From contig JAFQEJ010000049.1 of NCBI GenBank assembly GCA_017399105.1, positions 1 through 64,000 on the forward strand: 64,000 nucleotides of DNA, in the 5' to 3' direction. This DNA comes from Clostridia bacterium (GTDB lineage: Bacteria; Bacillota; Clostridia; Oscillospirales; CAG-272). Each line of letters opens with the position of its first letter. Positions within the stretch are counted from its first letter, which is position 1. Below, in pieces: positions 44,030 to 52,777 of this stretch. The notes below the pieces were generated by a model, which was given only the letters and a program-made list of their open reading frames with translations, was not told the DNA's origin and made no database searches. A program made the position numbers and the translations under genes.

Positions 44030-45085
44030 ATGAAAATAGGATTTTTCATCCTGCTGGCACTGTTTACCCTCTTATTAATTGGATGTGAAAACGTCAAATC
44101 CGACACAGCCGAAACCACATATGCTTCCGAAACTATAGCTGACACAGAAACGATTGATCTCGCTGTCCTCGGTAAGACCGATCCCGAAATTGCGGCGCAG
44201 TATGAAAAGTTTAAGTTTGCTGATGCCAACATCACAACTACTGTGCAAAAGGCGCCGCGTATGCAGTACACAGAACCAATCACCTTTCGGCTCAATGAAA
44301 AGACAGTAACAGTCAATCTGCCTGTTTTCACGGGGATTCCCTCATGGACAGTTTCGTTTTGGCATGCCCGCAATAATTTTCGCAACGGCAGGGTGGGAGT
44401 ACAGGTTGTTTTGGAGAACAATACCTTCCCCTATTTTCTCATTGACAAAACGGGGAAGCTGCTTGATGAGGATTACGAATATCCCACAACCAATGAGATT
44501 GACCGTGATATTCCCATCACCTATACCGGGGATACATTACAACATGGCAGTGAGGACATATATTGCAAAGGCTTGATGACGCGGGACGGAGAAATCATCA
44601 CTGATGATATATTCAAGGATATCGGCAACTTTGTCGAAGGTCATGCGGGCGCGATTCTAGATGGCGAAGAACGGATTGATGTAATCGTCGATACTTCCGG
44701 CAACATTGTTTGTACACTTCCACAGGAATTTGGGAATCTGACATATCACACCGGTGCTGTGATCGGTAAAGGTGTAGTCAGAAGAAGCTGCCTTGATTCA
44801 AATGGCAGTCAGATCTGCTATCTTTACAGCTTCAAGGGTGAGCGAATCAGCGACGGCTATCTCTACATCAGCGGCTACACCGACGGCATTGCCTTTATTG
44901 TTACCAAAGACCAAAAGCTTGGCTTCATCGACGAGCTTGGCAATATACTGCTGGAGCCCTGCATCGAGTATGACGACATCATGTATCCCTTCGATGCCGA
45001 ATATTATCCCGATTCCTTTATGGAGGGCACGATCATCCTTCCCATTAGCGGAGAAATGGCGATTATCGTGGTGGAGCAGAATTAA
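44030..45085 (+). CDS. Lipoprotein with WG-like repeats
   Basis: A 351-residue lipoprotein (lipobox LIGC, Cys19). After a Thr/Glu-rich linker it has beta repeats of the style FLIDKTGKLLDEDY and GFIDELGNILLEP, typical of WG-repeat proteins, which probably form an extracellular beta structure. Function unknown. Its ATG starts one base after the alpha-mannosidase stop, so translation is probably coupled, an odd pairing of a cytoplasmic enzyme with a surface lipoprotein. Confidence 0.75.
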   Translation: MKIGFFILLALFTLLLIGCENVKSDTAETTYASETIADTETIDLAVLGKTDPEIAAQYEKFKFADANITTTVQKAPRMQYTEPITFRLNEKTVTVNLPVFTGIPSWTVSFWHARNNFRNGRVGVQVVLENNTFPYFLIDKTGKLLDEDYEYPTTNEIDRDIPITYTGDTLQHGSEDIYCKGLMTRDGEIITDDIFKDIGNFVEGHAGAILDGEERIDVIVDTSGNIVCTLPQEFGNLTYHTGAVIGKGVVRRSCLDSNGSQICYLYSFKGERISDGYLYISGYTDGIAFIVTKDQKLGFIDELGNILLEPCIEYDDIMYPFDAEYYPDSFMEGTIILPISGEMAIIVVEQN

Positions 45086-45101
45086 CGAAAGGAAACCTTC
45101 A

Positions 45102-45857
45102 ATGAGCATCATCCATACATTTGACAACAACAGCGAAGAAATTATCCATCCAAGCGCAATCATCGAGAAAATCGAAAACTTTCCCGAAACGGTAATTGCC
45201 TCTTTTTCATGCAGATTCACCGAACTGTTTCACGCTGTTTTTGAAATGAAGCAGATCAGCCATATGGTGGCAGGCGGAGGACGTATTCCGATTTATCAAT
45301 TCGAATACAAGGGGCAGTCACTGGGATATTATCAGACCATTCTGGGCGGTCCCGCATCGGCTGCACTTTTGGAAGAGATTCTTGCAAAAGGCGGAAAGAA
45401 TGTGCTTTATTTCGGCTCCTGCGGGTCGCTTGACAAGACGATTACCGGCGGTCATCTCATTGTTCCGACCTCAGCTTACCGCGATGAGGGAACCAGTTAT
45501 CATTATGCACCGCCCGACGATTACATTGAGATTGAAACTGCCGGCAGGCTTGCGGAGATTTTCGACGAGCTGGGAGTCAGGTACCACAAGACCAAAACCT
45601 GGACAACCGATGCCTTCTACCGTGAAACAAGAAACGGCATGGAAGCGCGGAAAAAGGAAGGCTGTTCGGTGGTTGAGATGGAGTGCGCTTCGGTCATGGC
45701 GGCAGGCAGCTTCAGAGGGGCAAGCATCTATCAATTCCTGTATACTGCCGACTGCCTTGACAGCAGCGAGTGGAATACGGGAATCCTCGGCAGGATGCCC
45801 GATGATCTGCGAGAGAGCATCATGAAGATCGCCCTCGAAACAGCGATACGGATATAA
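45102..45857 (+). CDS. Nucleoside phosphorylase
   Basis: A 251-residue protein of the purine/uridine phosphorylase (PNP-UDP) family. FGSCGSLDKTITGGHLIVPTSA, TWTTDAFYRET and CSVVEMECASVMAAG correspond to the phosphate, base and ribose sites. The EMECA motif is the ribose-binding glutamate region. It would release a base and ribose 1-phosphate; base specificity is not evident. It follows the lipoprotein by 16 bases with GAAAGGAAA as ribosome-binding site. Confidence 0.85.
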   Translation: MSIIHTFDNNSEEIIHPSAIIEKIENFPETVIASFSCRFTELFHAVFEMKQISHMVAGGGRIPIYQFEYKGQSLGYYQTILGGPASAALLEEILAKGGKNVLYFGSCGSLDKTITGGHLIVPTSAYRDEGTSYHYAPPDDYIEIETAGRLAEIFDELGVRYHKTKTWTTDAFYRETRNGMEARKKEGCSVVEMECASVMAAGSFRGASIYQFLYTADCLDSSEWNTGILGRMPDDLRESIMKIALETAIRI

Positions 45858-45862
45858 TTTTT

Positions 45863-45897
45863 CAGGCGACAGATTTGTTCTGCCGCCTGTTTTGTTT
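45863..45897 (+). terminator. Terminator after nucleoside phosphorylase
   Basis: An 11-bp stem with one mismatch (CAGGCG-CAGA/TCTG-CGCCTG) followed by TTTTGTTT. It overlaps the end of the convergent XRE gene. Confidence 0.85.
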
Positions 45898-46984
45898 AAT
45901 CACTGATCATTTTTTTAAAATCTTCCCTCTCCCGCAGAGGATCGTACACCTTGGATTCCCGCAGTTCCTCCTTCATGTAGTACACCATATCATGCTCCCA
46001 AAGACAGTCGGACCAGTCATGCTCACAGAGGCTGAGCAGCGGACAGGTGAAGCTTGACTTTCCACAGCGGCAGACTGCATCATAGCGCGCGGCGTGTATC
46101 ATGGCTTTGGCGAGATAGTCCATTGCGCGTTCGGCATCCCCCTGCTTTATGGCATGCTGGGCGCGTTTTGTATCGATGTGATAGAGATTCCACTCAAAGC
46201 CGAGATAGTTGCCGTCGGGGATGAACAGCTTGATGACCGCCTCTTCAGCATCCAATGCGGCAAGGACGGAAGGATCGCTCGTATCGCCAAAATGCCAGAT
46301 GTTTCCAAAGCGTCGGCAGAGCTCATTCATGCTGTCATAGAGCATTCGCTGCCGATGAGCATGACGCTCCTCTCCCTCAAGACAGAGCTCCAGCGCGTCA
46401 TCCCGTCTCTGCCCCTTTTTCTCGGGGAAAAGCTCGGCGTATTTTTTCGCTTCATCGGGGCGATTCAGATACTTCAGATCGAGAACGATGCCCCAGAGCG
46501 CGTTTTCACGGAGTCCTTCATCACAGCTTTCCTCTAAGACAGTGAGATAGTGCTTCAGCGAGGACTCAAGCATCTCGTAAAAATAATCGAGCGAGCCGCC
46601 GTTTCGGTAATTTTCGTCGAAGGCAATATAGTATTCATTTGCGGCAAGCCACTCTACATATCTGAGCTCGCCCGGATATTCAGTGACCGCCTGTTTGGAG
46701 ATGCGATAGTTTGCTTCTTTATCATCCGCCTTCCAGTATTCGTGATAAGCGGCATCAAATTCGGCTTTTCTTGCATCCGAAACCGCCTCATTCAATCCCA
46801 GCAGCTCGTCTGCACTCACATGGAGCAGCTTGGTCAGCGGGCCAATGAGCGCAAGATCGGGACTGGATACGCCGCACTCCCACTTTGAGATCGCCTGATA
46901 GGAGACATTGAGATAATTTGCCAGCTTTTCCTGGGTGAGATCGTTTTTCTTTCGCAGATCTTTGATTCGTTCGCCTATGGTCAT
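45896..46984 (-). CDS. XRE-family regulator with helical repeat C-terminus
   Basis: A 362-residue protein. Residues 1-62 are a clear XRE helix-turn-helix (RIKDLRKKNDLTQEKLANYLNVS followed by QAISKWECG). The remaining 300 residues are helical with a TPR-like look and contain two Cys-rich spots (CRCGKSSFTCPLLSLC). The target and ligand are unknown. The ATG follows AGGAG with good spacing. It has its own promoter and no co-transcribed partner. Confidence 0.8.
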   Translation of the reverse strand: MTIGERIKDLRKKNDLTQEKLANYLNVSYQAISKWECGVSSPDLALIGPLTKLLHVSADELLGLNEAVSDARKAEFDAAYHEYWKADDKEANYRISKQAVTEYPGELRYVEWLAANEYYIAFDENYRNGGSLDYFYEMLESSLKHYLTVLEESCDEGLRENALWGIVLDLKYLNRPDEAKKYAELFPEKKGQRRDDALELCLEGEERHAHRQRMLYDSMNELCRRFGNIWHFGDTSDPSVLAALDAEEAVIKLFIPDGNYLGFEWNLYHIDTKRAQHAIKQGDAERAMDYLAKAMIHAARYDAVCRCGKSSFTCPLLSLCEHDWSDCLWEHDMVYYMKEELRESKVYDPLREREDFKKMISD

Positions 46985-47055
46985 ATGATCAACTCCTGTT
47001 CATAAGATTGCGTATGCTTGCCGGCAGCTTGCATTATTCTTTGTTTTGTGCTACC

Positions 47056-47084
47056 ATTATAACAAATTCCAAAGGCATTGACAA
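47056..47084 (-). promoter_or_regulatory. Promoter of XRE regulator
   Basis: TTGTCA (47079-47084), 17-base spacer and TATAAT (47056-47061) on the minus strand. Confidence 0.75.
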
Positions 47085-47142
47085 TAACCCGTTTTTTTCA
47101 TGGGACTCAACCGGGAGTAGAGAAGGATTTATCCGAAGCCTC

Positions 47143-47173
47143 TTGACTTTCACCCCGCGTCAAATGCTACACT
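47143..47173 (+). promoter_or_regulatory. MerR-type promoter with 19-base spacer
   Basis: TTGACT (47143-47148) and TACACT (47168-47173) are 19 bases apart rather than 17. A dyad TTGAC..GTCAA (47143-47163) lies across the spacer. Over-long spacers are the mark of promoters activated by MerR proteins through DNA distortion, so the gene downstream is probably autoregulated. Confidence 0.7.
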
Positions 47174-47195
47174 ACCCCCGAAAGGAGCTGATTCT

Positions 47196-48113
47196 ATGCG
47201 GATGAAAGAGGTTTGCGAGAGAACCGGGCTGACCGATCGTGCGGTGCGGCTTTACATCGACAGCGGGCTGCTGACGCCCGAGCGGGTGCGCATGTATTCA
47301 GGCCGAAGCTCTATCCACTTCAGCGAAGAAGATGTTGCAGTGCTCGACTCGGTAGCGGTGCTCAGAAAGGCAGGCTTTTCCATCGCCGACATCAAGCGGA
47401 TGATGGACATTCCCTGTGATATTCCCGCCGTAATTGCCGCCCATCGCCGTGCGCTCGAAGCTGATATCGCCGACAAAAAGGCGATCCTTGCGACTCTTTC
47501 GGGGGTAAGCACGGCTGCGGTAAGCTATACCGAGGTCGCGGAGATTCTGCGTGCATCGGCTCCTCCGACTACAATTCCCAAGGAGGATCACAGCATGAGT
47601 ATCAAGGAAATCACACGCATCATCAAAGGAAGAATTCCATCGCTTCTCGCCCTTGCGGCAATGCTCTTCGGCATAGAAAATCTTCTGTCGCTGGGTATCC
47701 GCGCAGCCTTTGCCGAGCTGACCCTTTCATCAGGCGGAGGCTACACCATCGGCTACGCAAGCATTTATGAGCCGCCCTTCGTCATTTTCGCCTTAACCCC
47801 CTTTGTGCTTTTAACGGCGGCGGCAGTGCTGCTTCTCATTCACATCATCGGAGGCAGGCAAAAATGGCTGATCGGCGCACTGATCTGTGGTATTCTATCG
47901 GCGGCATCGTTCTTTATTCTGCCTGCCGATGTAGCCGAGCGGCTGTATTTATTTGAATTTCTCGATTATCGTTATTCCTTCATGCACGGCATTCTGTACA
48001 GTACGAGCGACGGGTTCGATCTTTTCATCAAAACGCTGAAGTTTATCCCGCATCTGATCGCTGCTGCGCTGGCTGTAGTTGGACTGGTGTGCGAGAAGGA
48101 AATAACCGAATAA
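47196..48113 (+). CDS. MerR-family regulator with C-terminal membrane domain
   Basis: A 305-residue protein. Residues 1-75 are a MerR helix-turn-helix (MRMKEVCERTGLTDRAVRLYIDSGLL followed by FSEEDVAVLDSVAVLRKAGFSI); a short coiled-coil linker follows. From about 145 to 300 there are several hydrophobic helices (SLLALAAMLFGIENLL; VIFALTPFVLLTAAAVLLL; WLIGALICGILSAASFFI; LIAAALAVVGLVC). This is a DNA-binding domain tethered to the membrane, suggesting a sensor of membrane stress or drugs. AAAGGAG supports the start. Confidence 0.8.
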   Translation: MRMKEVCERTGLTDRAVRLYIDSGLLTPERVRMYSGRSSIHFSEEDVAVLDSVAVLRKAGFSIADIKRMMDIPCDIPAVIAAHRRALEADIADKKAILATLSGVSTAAVSYTEVAEILRASAPPTTIPKEDHSMSIKEITRIIKGRIPSLLALAAMLFGIENLLSLGIRAAFAELTLSSGGGYTIGYASIYEPPFVIFALTPFVLLTAAAVLLLIHIIGGRQKWLIGALICGILSAASFFILPADVAERLYLFEFLDYRYSFMHGILYSTSDGFDLFIKTLKFIPHLIAAALAVVGLVCEKEITE

Positions 48114-48116
48114 ATC

Positions 48117-48152
48117 AAAATGCGCTCTGATTCTTGGTCAGAGCGCATTTTT
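48117..48152. terminator. Bidirectional terminator between MerR gene and cysK
   Basis: A 14-base stem AAAATGCGCTCTGA with TCAGAGCGCATTTT around TTCTTGG, with T and A runs on the two sides. Confidence 0.88.
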
Positions 48153-49079
48153 CTATTCAAACATCGCTGTGGACAGATACCGCTCACCGGTATCGGGGAG
48201 GAGCGCCACAATGATCTTACCTTTGTTTTCGGGACGTTTCGCCAGTTCTGCAGCAGCCCACACGGCGGCACCGGCTGAGATGCCGACGAGAATGCCTTCC
48301 TTCTGTGCAAGCTCTCTGCCTGTCACATAGGCGGCCTCGTTTTCCACAGTCATCACCTCGTCGCAGACCGAAAGATCGAGATTTTCGGGGATAAAGTTGG
48401 CGCCGATGCCCTGTATACCGTGGGGGCCTGCAACGCCTTTGGTGATCAGCGGAGAGGATGACGGCTCGACTGCAACCACCTTGACGGCTGGATTCTGCGC
48501 CTTGAGATAGCGTCCGATGCCGCTGACCGTACCGCCTGTGCCTGCACCTGCCACAAAGATATCCACCTCACCGTCGGTATCCTGCCAGATTTCGGGACCT
48601 GTTGAAGCCTCATGCGCTGCGGGATTGGCAGGATTATCGAACTGACCGGGGATAAAACTGTTCGGGATGTTATTTGCCATCTCCTCGGCTTTAGCGACAG
48701 CTCCCTGCATGCCGAGTGCACCTTCGGTGAGGACAATTTCAGCTCCGTAGGCAGCAAGCAGCTTGCGGCGCTCAATACTCATGGTATCGGGCATGGTGAG
48801 AATGACCTTATAGCCTTTGGAGGCAGCCACAGCCGCTAGACCGATGCCGGTGTTTCCGCTGGTCGGCTCAATGATGACGGCACCTTCATGGATCAGTCCC
48901 TTTTCCTCGGCATCTGCAATCATTGAAGCGGCGACGCGATCCTTCACGCTTCCGGCGGGATTGAAATATTCCAGCTTGGCGAGGACGGTGGCTTCAAGGC
49001 TGTGATTATTCATATAGTTGGTGAGCTTCATCAGCGGTGTTTTTCCGATGAGCTCGGTGACATTGTTGTATATCTTCAT
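48153..49079 (-). CDS. cysK: Cysteine synthase (O-acetylserine sulfhydrylase)
   Basis: A 308-residue fold-type II PLP enzyme. It forms cysteine from O-acetylserine and sulfide. The PLP lysine is Lys46 in [32 protein letters not shown] and [11 protein letters not shown] bind substrate and phosphate. It is a single gene with its own promoter and terminator. CysM-type activity cannot be excluded. Confidence 0.95.
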   Translation of the reverse strand: MKIYNNVTELIGKTPLMKLTNYMNNHSLEATVLAKLEYFNPAGSVKDRVAASMIADAEEKGLIHEGAVIIEPTSGNTGIGLAAVAASKGYKVILTMPDTMSIERRKLLAAYGAEIVLTEGALGMQGAVAKAEEMANNIPNSFIPGQFDNPANPAAHEASTGPEIWQDTDGEVDIFVAGAGTGGTVSGIGRYLKAQNPAVKVVAVEPSSSPLITKGVAGPHGIQGIGANFIPENLDLSVCDEVMTVENEAAYVTGRELAQKEGILVGISAGAAVWAAAELAKRPENKGKIIVALLPDTGERYLSTAMFE

Positions 49080-49113
49080 GTGTGCACCTCACTTTTTTGG
49101 TTCTGATAGAATT

Positions 49114-49142
49114 ATGATAACAGAATCAGCTGCGGCTGTCAA
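49114..49142 (-). promoter_or_regulatory. Promoter of cysK
   Basis: TTGACA (49137-49142), 17-base spacer and TATCAT (49114-49119) on the minus strand. Confidence 0.75.
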
Positions 49143-49175
49143 GAGGGTGAAGCATTCCGCCTTTCACTCTATACC

Positions 49176-49204
49176 TTGATTTATTGATAAGTTTATTGTA
49201 TAAT
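49176..49204 (+). promoter_or_regulatory. Promoter of methyltransferase gene
   Basis: TTGATT (49176-49181), 17-base spacer and TATAAT (49199-49204). Confidence 0.75.
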
Positions 49205-49284
49205 GGATTAACTGAAATATCGGATAGCTTCACATGTCCGAATATATGCGGTTAAATGAAATCGAACTGAATGAGGTGAAGCCT

Positions 49285-50079
49285 GTGAGTAAAAGAATCG
49301 AAATAGTGAAGTCATTTTACGATGAGAGAAATGAAGATACAAGATTGAATCGCTCAAGACACGGGCAGCTGGAATATATCACCACAATGGAGTATATCCA
49401 TCGCTATGTGACTGATGGTGCAAAAATTCTTGAAATCGGTGCTGGAACCGGAAGATATTCAATTGCGCTTGCCAAAGAAGGCTATCATGTAACTGCAGTG
49501 GAATTGGTTGACAGCAATCTTGATGTGCTGAAAGCCAACAGCAGAGAGCTCAACAATCTGCAAGCCTATCAGGGAGACGCATTGGACCTTTCAAAATTTT
49601 CGGACGGTGAATTTGATATCATATTATCATTTGGACCGATGTATCATCTTTTTGATAAAAACGATGTTGATAAGGCAATTAATGAAGCGATTCGGGTAAC
49701 AAAAGAAAACGGAATCATTATGGTCGCATTTCTTTCGGTGTGTGCAGTGCTCTTTAACAGCTATTTTAACGGCAGACTGATTGAAGGGCTCAAAGAAAAC
49801 TTTACGGATGAATATGAAGTGAAGCATTTCGAAAAGCAGCTCTTTACCGGATATGATATAGCAGAATTTGAAAGGCTTTTTGTCGACAAAAAAGTGGATT
49901 ATTTGTCTACTGCAGCTTCAGACAGTCTGCTGGACCTTGTGGAAGACCGACGTGATTTTGCAATGTCAGAGGAAGACTTCAATGCGTTTGTTCAGTACCA
50001 TTTGGCAACCTGTGAAAAAAGAGAATTGCTTGGTTGTTCAAGTCACTTGCTATATATTTGCAGAAAAAGACAAATATAA
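49285..50079 (+). CDS. Class I SAM-dependent methyltransferase
   Basis: A 264-residue Rossmann methyltransferase. Motif I ILEIGAGTGRYSIALA (from residue 48), the acidic VTAVELVD loop and DIILSFGPMYHLF are clear. The substrate is unknown; similar gut-bacterial proteins are annotated only as class I methyltransferases. I prefer the GTG at 49285, eight bases after GAGGTG (49273-49278), to the upstream ATG at 49234, which lacks a ribosome-binding site. Codon use is more AT-rich than the neighbours, which could reflect transfer. Confidence 0.8.
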   Translation: MSKRIEIVKSFYDERNEDTRLNRSRHGQLEYITTMEYIHRYVTDGAKILEIGAGTGRYSIALAKEGYHVTAVELVDSNLDVLKANSRELNNLQAYQGDALDLSKFSDGEFDIILSFGPMYHLFDKNDVDKAINEAIRVTKENGIIMVAFLSVCAVLFNSYFNGRLIEGLKENFTDEYEVKHFEKQLFTGYDIAEFERLFVDKKVDYLSTAASDSLLDLVEDRRDFAMSEEDFNAFVQYHLATCEKRELLGCSSHLLYICRKRQI

Positions 50080-50119
50080 GATTCCGAATGCACCACTATA
50101 AATCTGACGGAGGTATAAC

Positions 50120-50431
50120 ATGAAACGATTCTTCATCCTACTTCTTCCGCTTATACTCTTTTCATCCTGCAATGCACATATCGGCGCACAACAGTATGAT
50201 GTCCCGTGGTGGATGATCTTTATTCCGACGGTTGTTTTTCTGGCAGCGATCTGGTATTTCTACGGAAAACATCTGGCAAAGAAGGAATTTGTCTGTCCCA
50301 TATGCGGCGGACGATTCACTCCGTCATGGTATAAAGCAGCCTTTGCCATCCACTTCAATGACGATCGGGTGTTCACCTGCCCGCACTGCCATCATCGCGG
50401 CTTCTGCACCCCTGAGAAAAAAGGAAAATAA
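50120..50431 (+). CDS. Small lipoprotein with transmembrane helix and zinc ribbon
   Basis: A 103-residue protein: signal peptide and lipobox-like FSSC (Cys17), a membrane helix (about 30-48) and a cytoplasmic-type zinc ribbon with CPIC (Cys59, Cys62) and CPHCH (Cys87, Cys90). If the N-terminus is a lipobox the ribbon would face inward after the helix. Function unknown. GGAGGT fixes the start. It follows the methyltransferase by 40 bases and may share its transcript. Confidence 0.65.
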   Translation: MKRFFILLLPLILFSSCNAHIGAQQYDVPWWMIFIPTVVFLAAIWYFYGKHLAKKEFVCPICGGRFTPSWYKAAFAIHFNDDRVFTCPHCHHRGFCTPEKKGK

Positions 50432-50464
50432 GATAGCCACCAGTACCCATATCGGGTCAAAAAC

Positions 50465-50502
50465 AGAGACTGTCGCAGAACAACAGCACCGCGGCAGTCT
50501 CT
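50465..50502. terminator. Bidirectional terminator between zinc-ribbon and GH32-like genes
   Basis: A 12-bp stem AGAGACTG-TCGC with GCGG-CAGTCTCT. On the minus strand GTTTTTG follows; on the plus strand TATTACTTTATA. Confidence 0.8.
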
Positions 50503-50515
50503 TATTACTTTATAC

Positions 50516-52681
50516 TCAGATTTCAAGCTCCCAAATGCGAAACGATTCGCAGCATGTGCGGCTGTTCTCGGAAATCAGACCGACAGAAACTGATTTTGGT
50601 GACAGTGCTGTTGTCGAGGTAGTACAAACCTGTCCGTTCACATAAATCTCGATCAAACGGCGATCCATGAAAACCCGCAGTTCAATAGGTTCTCCCGGGA
50701 CGGAATGAGCGGAAGAGCTTCCGGGATTCTGAACAGCACCGCTGACTTCATACCGACCTTCTCCGGCATGATAGAGAATCCGGATTTCATCTGCCCCCAC
50801 GCTCAAAAGCAGACCGAAATCCCCCTGCAACTGCGGGGAGAATACCGCCGACATTTCAAGGAAAGGCGGCAAATGATTTTCGATCATTATGATTTCGTCC
50901 GCATTGAGGGTAATCTTTTCTGCTCCATGGCAGACACCGCGAAGCGCTTCCGATTCGGGAACAGGATCCAATCGAATGTGATCATCCTCAAGGGTCAGCA
51001 CACGCGGCATGGTATGAACACAGCTCCAGGGCATCAAACTCTCACCGGTCGACCCGACATTTGGATAGAGCCCCATCACAATTCGTCTCTCACTGCCACC
51101 CTCTCCCTTATGATCAACGCACATGGGATTGAAGCAGTAGAAGGGATCGGTACTGTCGATGCGAACGCCCTCGGGATTGTCTGGAATAAAGCACTTTGTC
51201 TCCCAATCGAAGCGTCCGATATAATAGCGGATATCGCCTCCTACCATCAGAAGTGCACGCTCCCCAAAAAAGAGCAGATAGGGGAATTCCAAAAATCCCG
51301 AGGGATTCTGAGGTGTTTTCGGCTGAGCGAAAATCTCGCCCTCCTCCACCCAGTTTTCGAGATTATCTGAGGAGAAGAGCATCACAGCGTCGCCTTTTCC
51401 GTCTGGGCGCTGTCCCTTGCACATCCGGGAGGTGATGGTATACCATCGGTCGCCATGACGGAAAACATGACCGTCATGGTGATATAAAGGGAGAACCGTT
51501 TTCTTGTTGGTATAGCTGATCATGCCATCGTTGCTGTCGGCGAGAATACCGCACTTTCCGCCATGTCCCTGTCCGGTGTAGAGAACACGCACATTTCCCT
51601 TTTCATCGATGAAGTGATTTAGCAGATAAATACAGAAGACATCCTCCGGCGAATCGGTAAAGGGACCGATTGGCCACTCTGTCCAATGGATCAGATCCTC
51701 GCTGACATAATGATCGAGAGAGGAGTACTCCAGCAGATAATTCACATTGCGGTAGGAAAAAATGTGGTATTTCCCCTCGTACCAGAAGGCTCCCACCGGA
51801 TCAAAAATGGCTCCGAAGGGTTGGGTAAGATGATAAAGAGGACGGCTTTCATCCTTGACCGCATAGCTGCGCAGAATATCAAACTGCTCGCGGCAGGCAT
51901 CGAGATTTTTATCTGCGGACGCATCAAAAAATGCGTTATAAGCAGCACATGCCACAGCTTCTACGCTCTCGGGACCGGCTGATGTAAGCTCATCGCATCC
52001 CGAAAGACAGGCAATCTCCTCATCGCTCAGCGCCCCCTGCCAAAGTGCTACTGCATCGATCAGGCCTTTGACTCTGGCATGGGGGATAGTGGTGCCGCAG
52101 GTATCCGGCTTGCAGCAGCGTCTGCCGCCAATAACAAAATCATCCCAGAAGCCCGGTTTGACTCTCCATTTTATCGGAAGGCTGCACTTCAGCTCGCCAT
52201 TCAGATAGAATCGCAGTATGCCTTTTTTAATAACCAGAACCAGATCACACCAGCCACGAAGGGTCACGCGGGCAAGCGGAAGCTCACGGTAGGTATTGCC
52301 GGTAGGAATTTCCTGTGCAAGAAAGGCGAAAAGATATCCCGAAGGATGCAGGGTCAGCCCGAGAAAATCCGAGCTTAAAAGAGTACAACAGTTGATTTCA
52401 TCCAGCTTCAGGCGCATATAAAAGCTGAAGCTGTCACCCTTCGGACGGAGTGCGGCAGCTCGATAGCTGTTCAGGCTCAGGCAGGAATCGTTCAGGCGGC
52501 AGACAAAGCCATTCAGCCCTCTCGCTTCGGACGCGTCAAGCTCATCACCCTCCAATTTTTCATAAAGCACCTCCCCGATTGGCTCAAGCTCATAAGGGAA
52601 GCGCCAGCTTCCCACATGATGCTGCATATCCCAGAAAGCATCGGCTCTTTCAAGTGGTGAAATTTGACCATTCATCATCAT
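50516..52681 (-). CDS. GH32-like glycosidase with N-terminal LamG-like domain
   Basis: A 721-residue protein. An N-terminal concanavalin/LamG-type beta-sandwich (about 30-235) precedes a five-bladed propeller like GH32 (about 285-560) and a C-terminal beta-sandwich. The three GH32 acids are kept but in altered motifs: Asp294 in IFDPVGAFWY (usual NDPNG), Asp403 in HDGHVF (usual RDP) and Glu465 in FLEFPYL (usual EC). It probably splits a fructoside or another furanoside, but the changes make this uncertain. No signal peptide. I start at the third Met (52681), six bases after GGAGG. Confidence 0.75.
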   Translation of the reverse strand: MMMNGQISPLERADAFWDMQHHVGSWRFPYELEPIGEVLYEKLEGDELDASEARGLNGFVCRLNDSCLSLNSYRAAALRPKGDSFSFYMRLKLDEINCCTLLSSDFLGLTLHPSGYLFAFLAQEIPTGNTYRELPLARVTLRGWCDLVLVIKKGILRFYLNGELKCSLPIKWRVKPGFWDDFVIGGRRCCKPDTCGTTIPHARVKGLIDAVALWQGALSDEEIACLSGCDELTSAGPESVEAVACAAYNAFFDASADKNLDACREQFDILRSYAVKDESRPLYHLTQPFGAIFDPVGAFWYEGKYHIFSYRNVNYLLEYSSLDHYVSEDLIHWTEWPIGPFTDSPEDVFCIYLLNHFIDEKGNVRVLYTGQGHGGKCGILADSNDGMISYTNKKTVLPLYHHDGHVFRHGDRWYTITSRMCKGQRPDGKGDAVMLFSSDNLENWVEEGEIFAQPKTPQNPSGFLEFPYLLFFGERALLMVGGDIRYYIGRFDWETKCFIPDNPEGVRIDSTDPFYCFNPMCVDHKGEGGSERRIVMGLYPNVGSTGESLMPWSCVHTMPRVLTLEDDHIRLDPVPESEALRGVCHGAEKITLNADEIIMIENHLPPFLEMSAVFSPQLQGDFGLLLSVGADEIRILYHAGEGRYEVSGAVQNPGSSSAHSVPGEPIELRVFMDRRLIEIYVNGQVCTTSTTALSPKSVSVGLISENSRTCCESFRIWELEI

Positions 52682-52700
52682 ATTCATCCTCCGTTTCGGA

Positions 52701-52719
52701 TCATAGTATCGTTACCAAT
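52701..52719 (-). promoter_or_regulatory. Degenerate LacI-type operator near GH32-like gene
   Basis: The half-site CGTTACCAAT at 52710-52719 matches one arm of the perfect operator at 58994-59009; the other arm (ATAGTAT) is degenerate. It lies about 20 bases upstream of the GH32-like ribosome-binding site. Confidence 0.45.
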
Positions 52720-52734
52720 TATTACATGCGTAAG

Positions 52735-52761
52735 GAGACTGACCATTAATCCGACAGTCTC
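52735..52761 (-). terminator. Weak hairpin after araD
   Basis: A seven-bp stem GAGACTG/CAGTCTC without a T-run on the minus strand; read-through into the GH32-like gene is possible. Confidence 0.35.
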
Positions 52762-52777
52762 TTCATATGAATAGTAT

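Noticed and set aside
42571..44421. Minus-strand open frame of 616 codons across the second GH38 gene
   Set aside because: Shadow of the alpha-mannosidase and lipoprotein genes; no family motifs.
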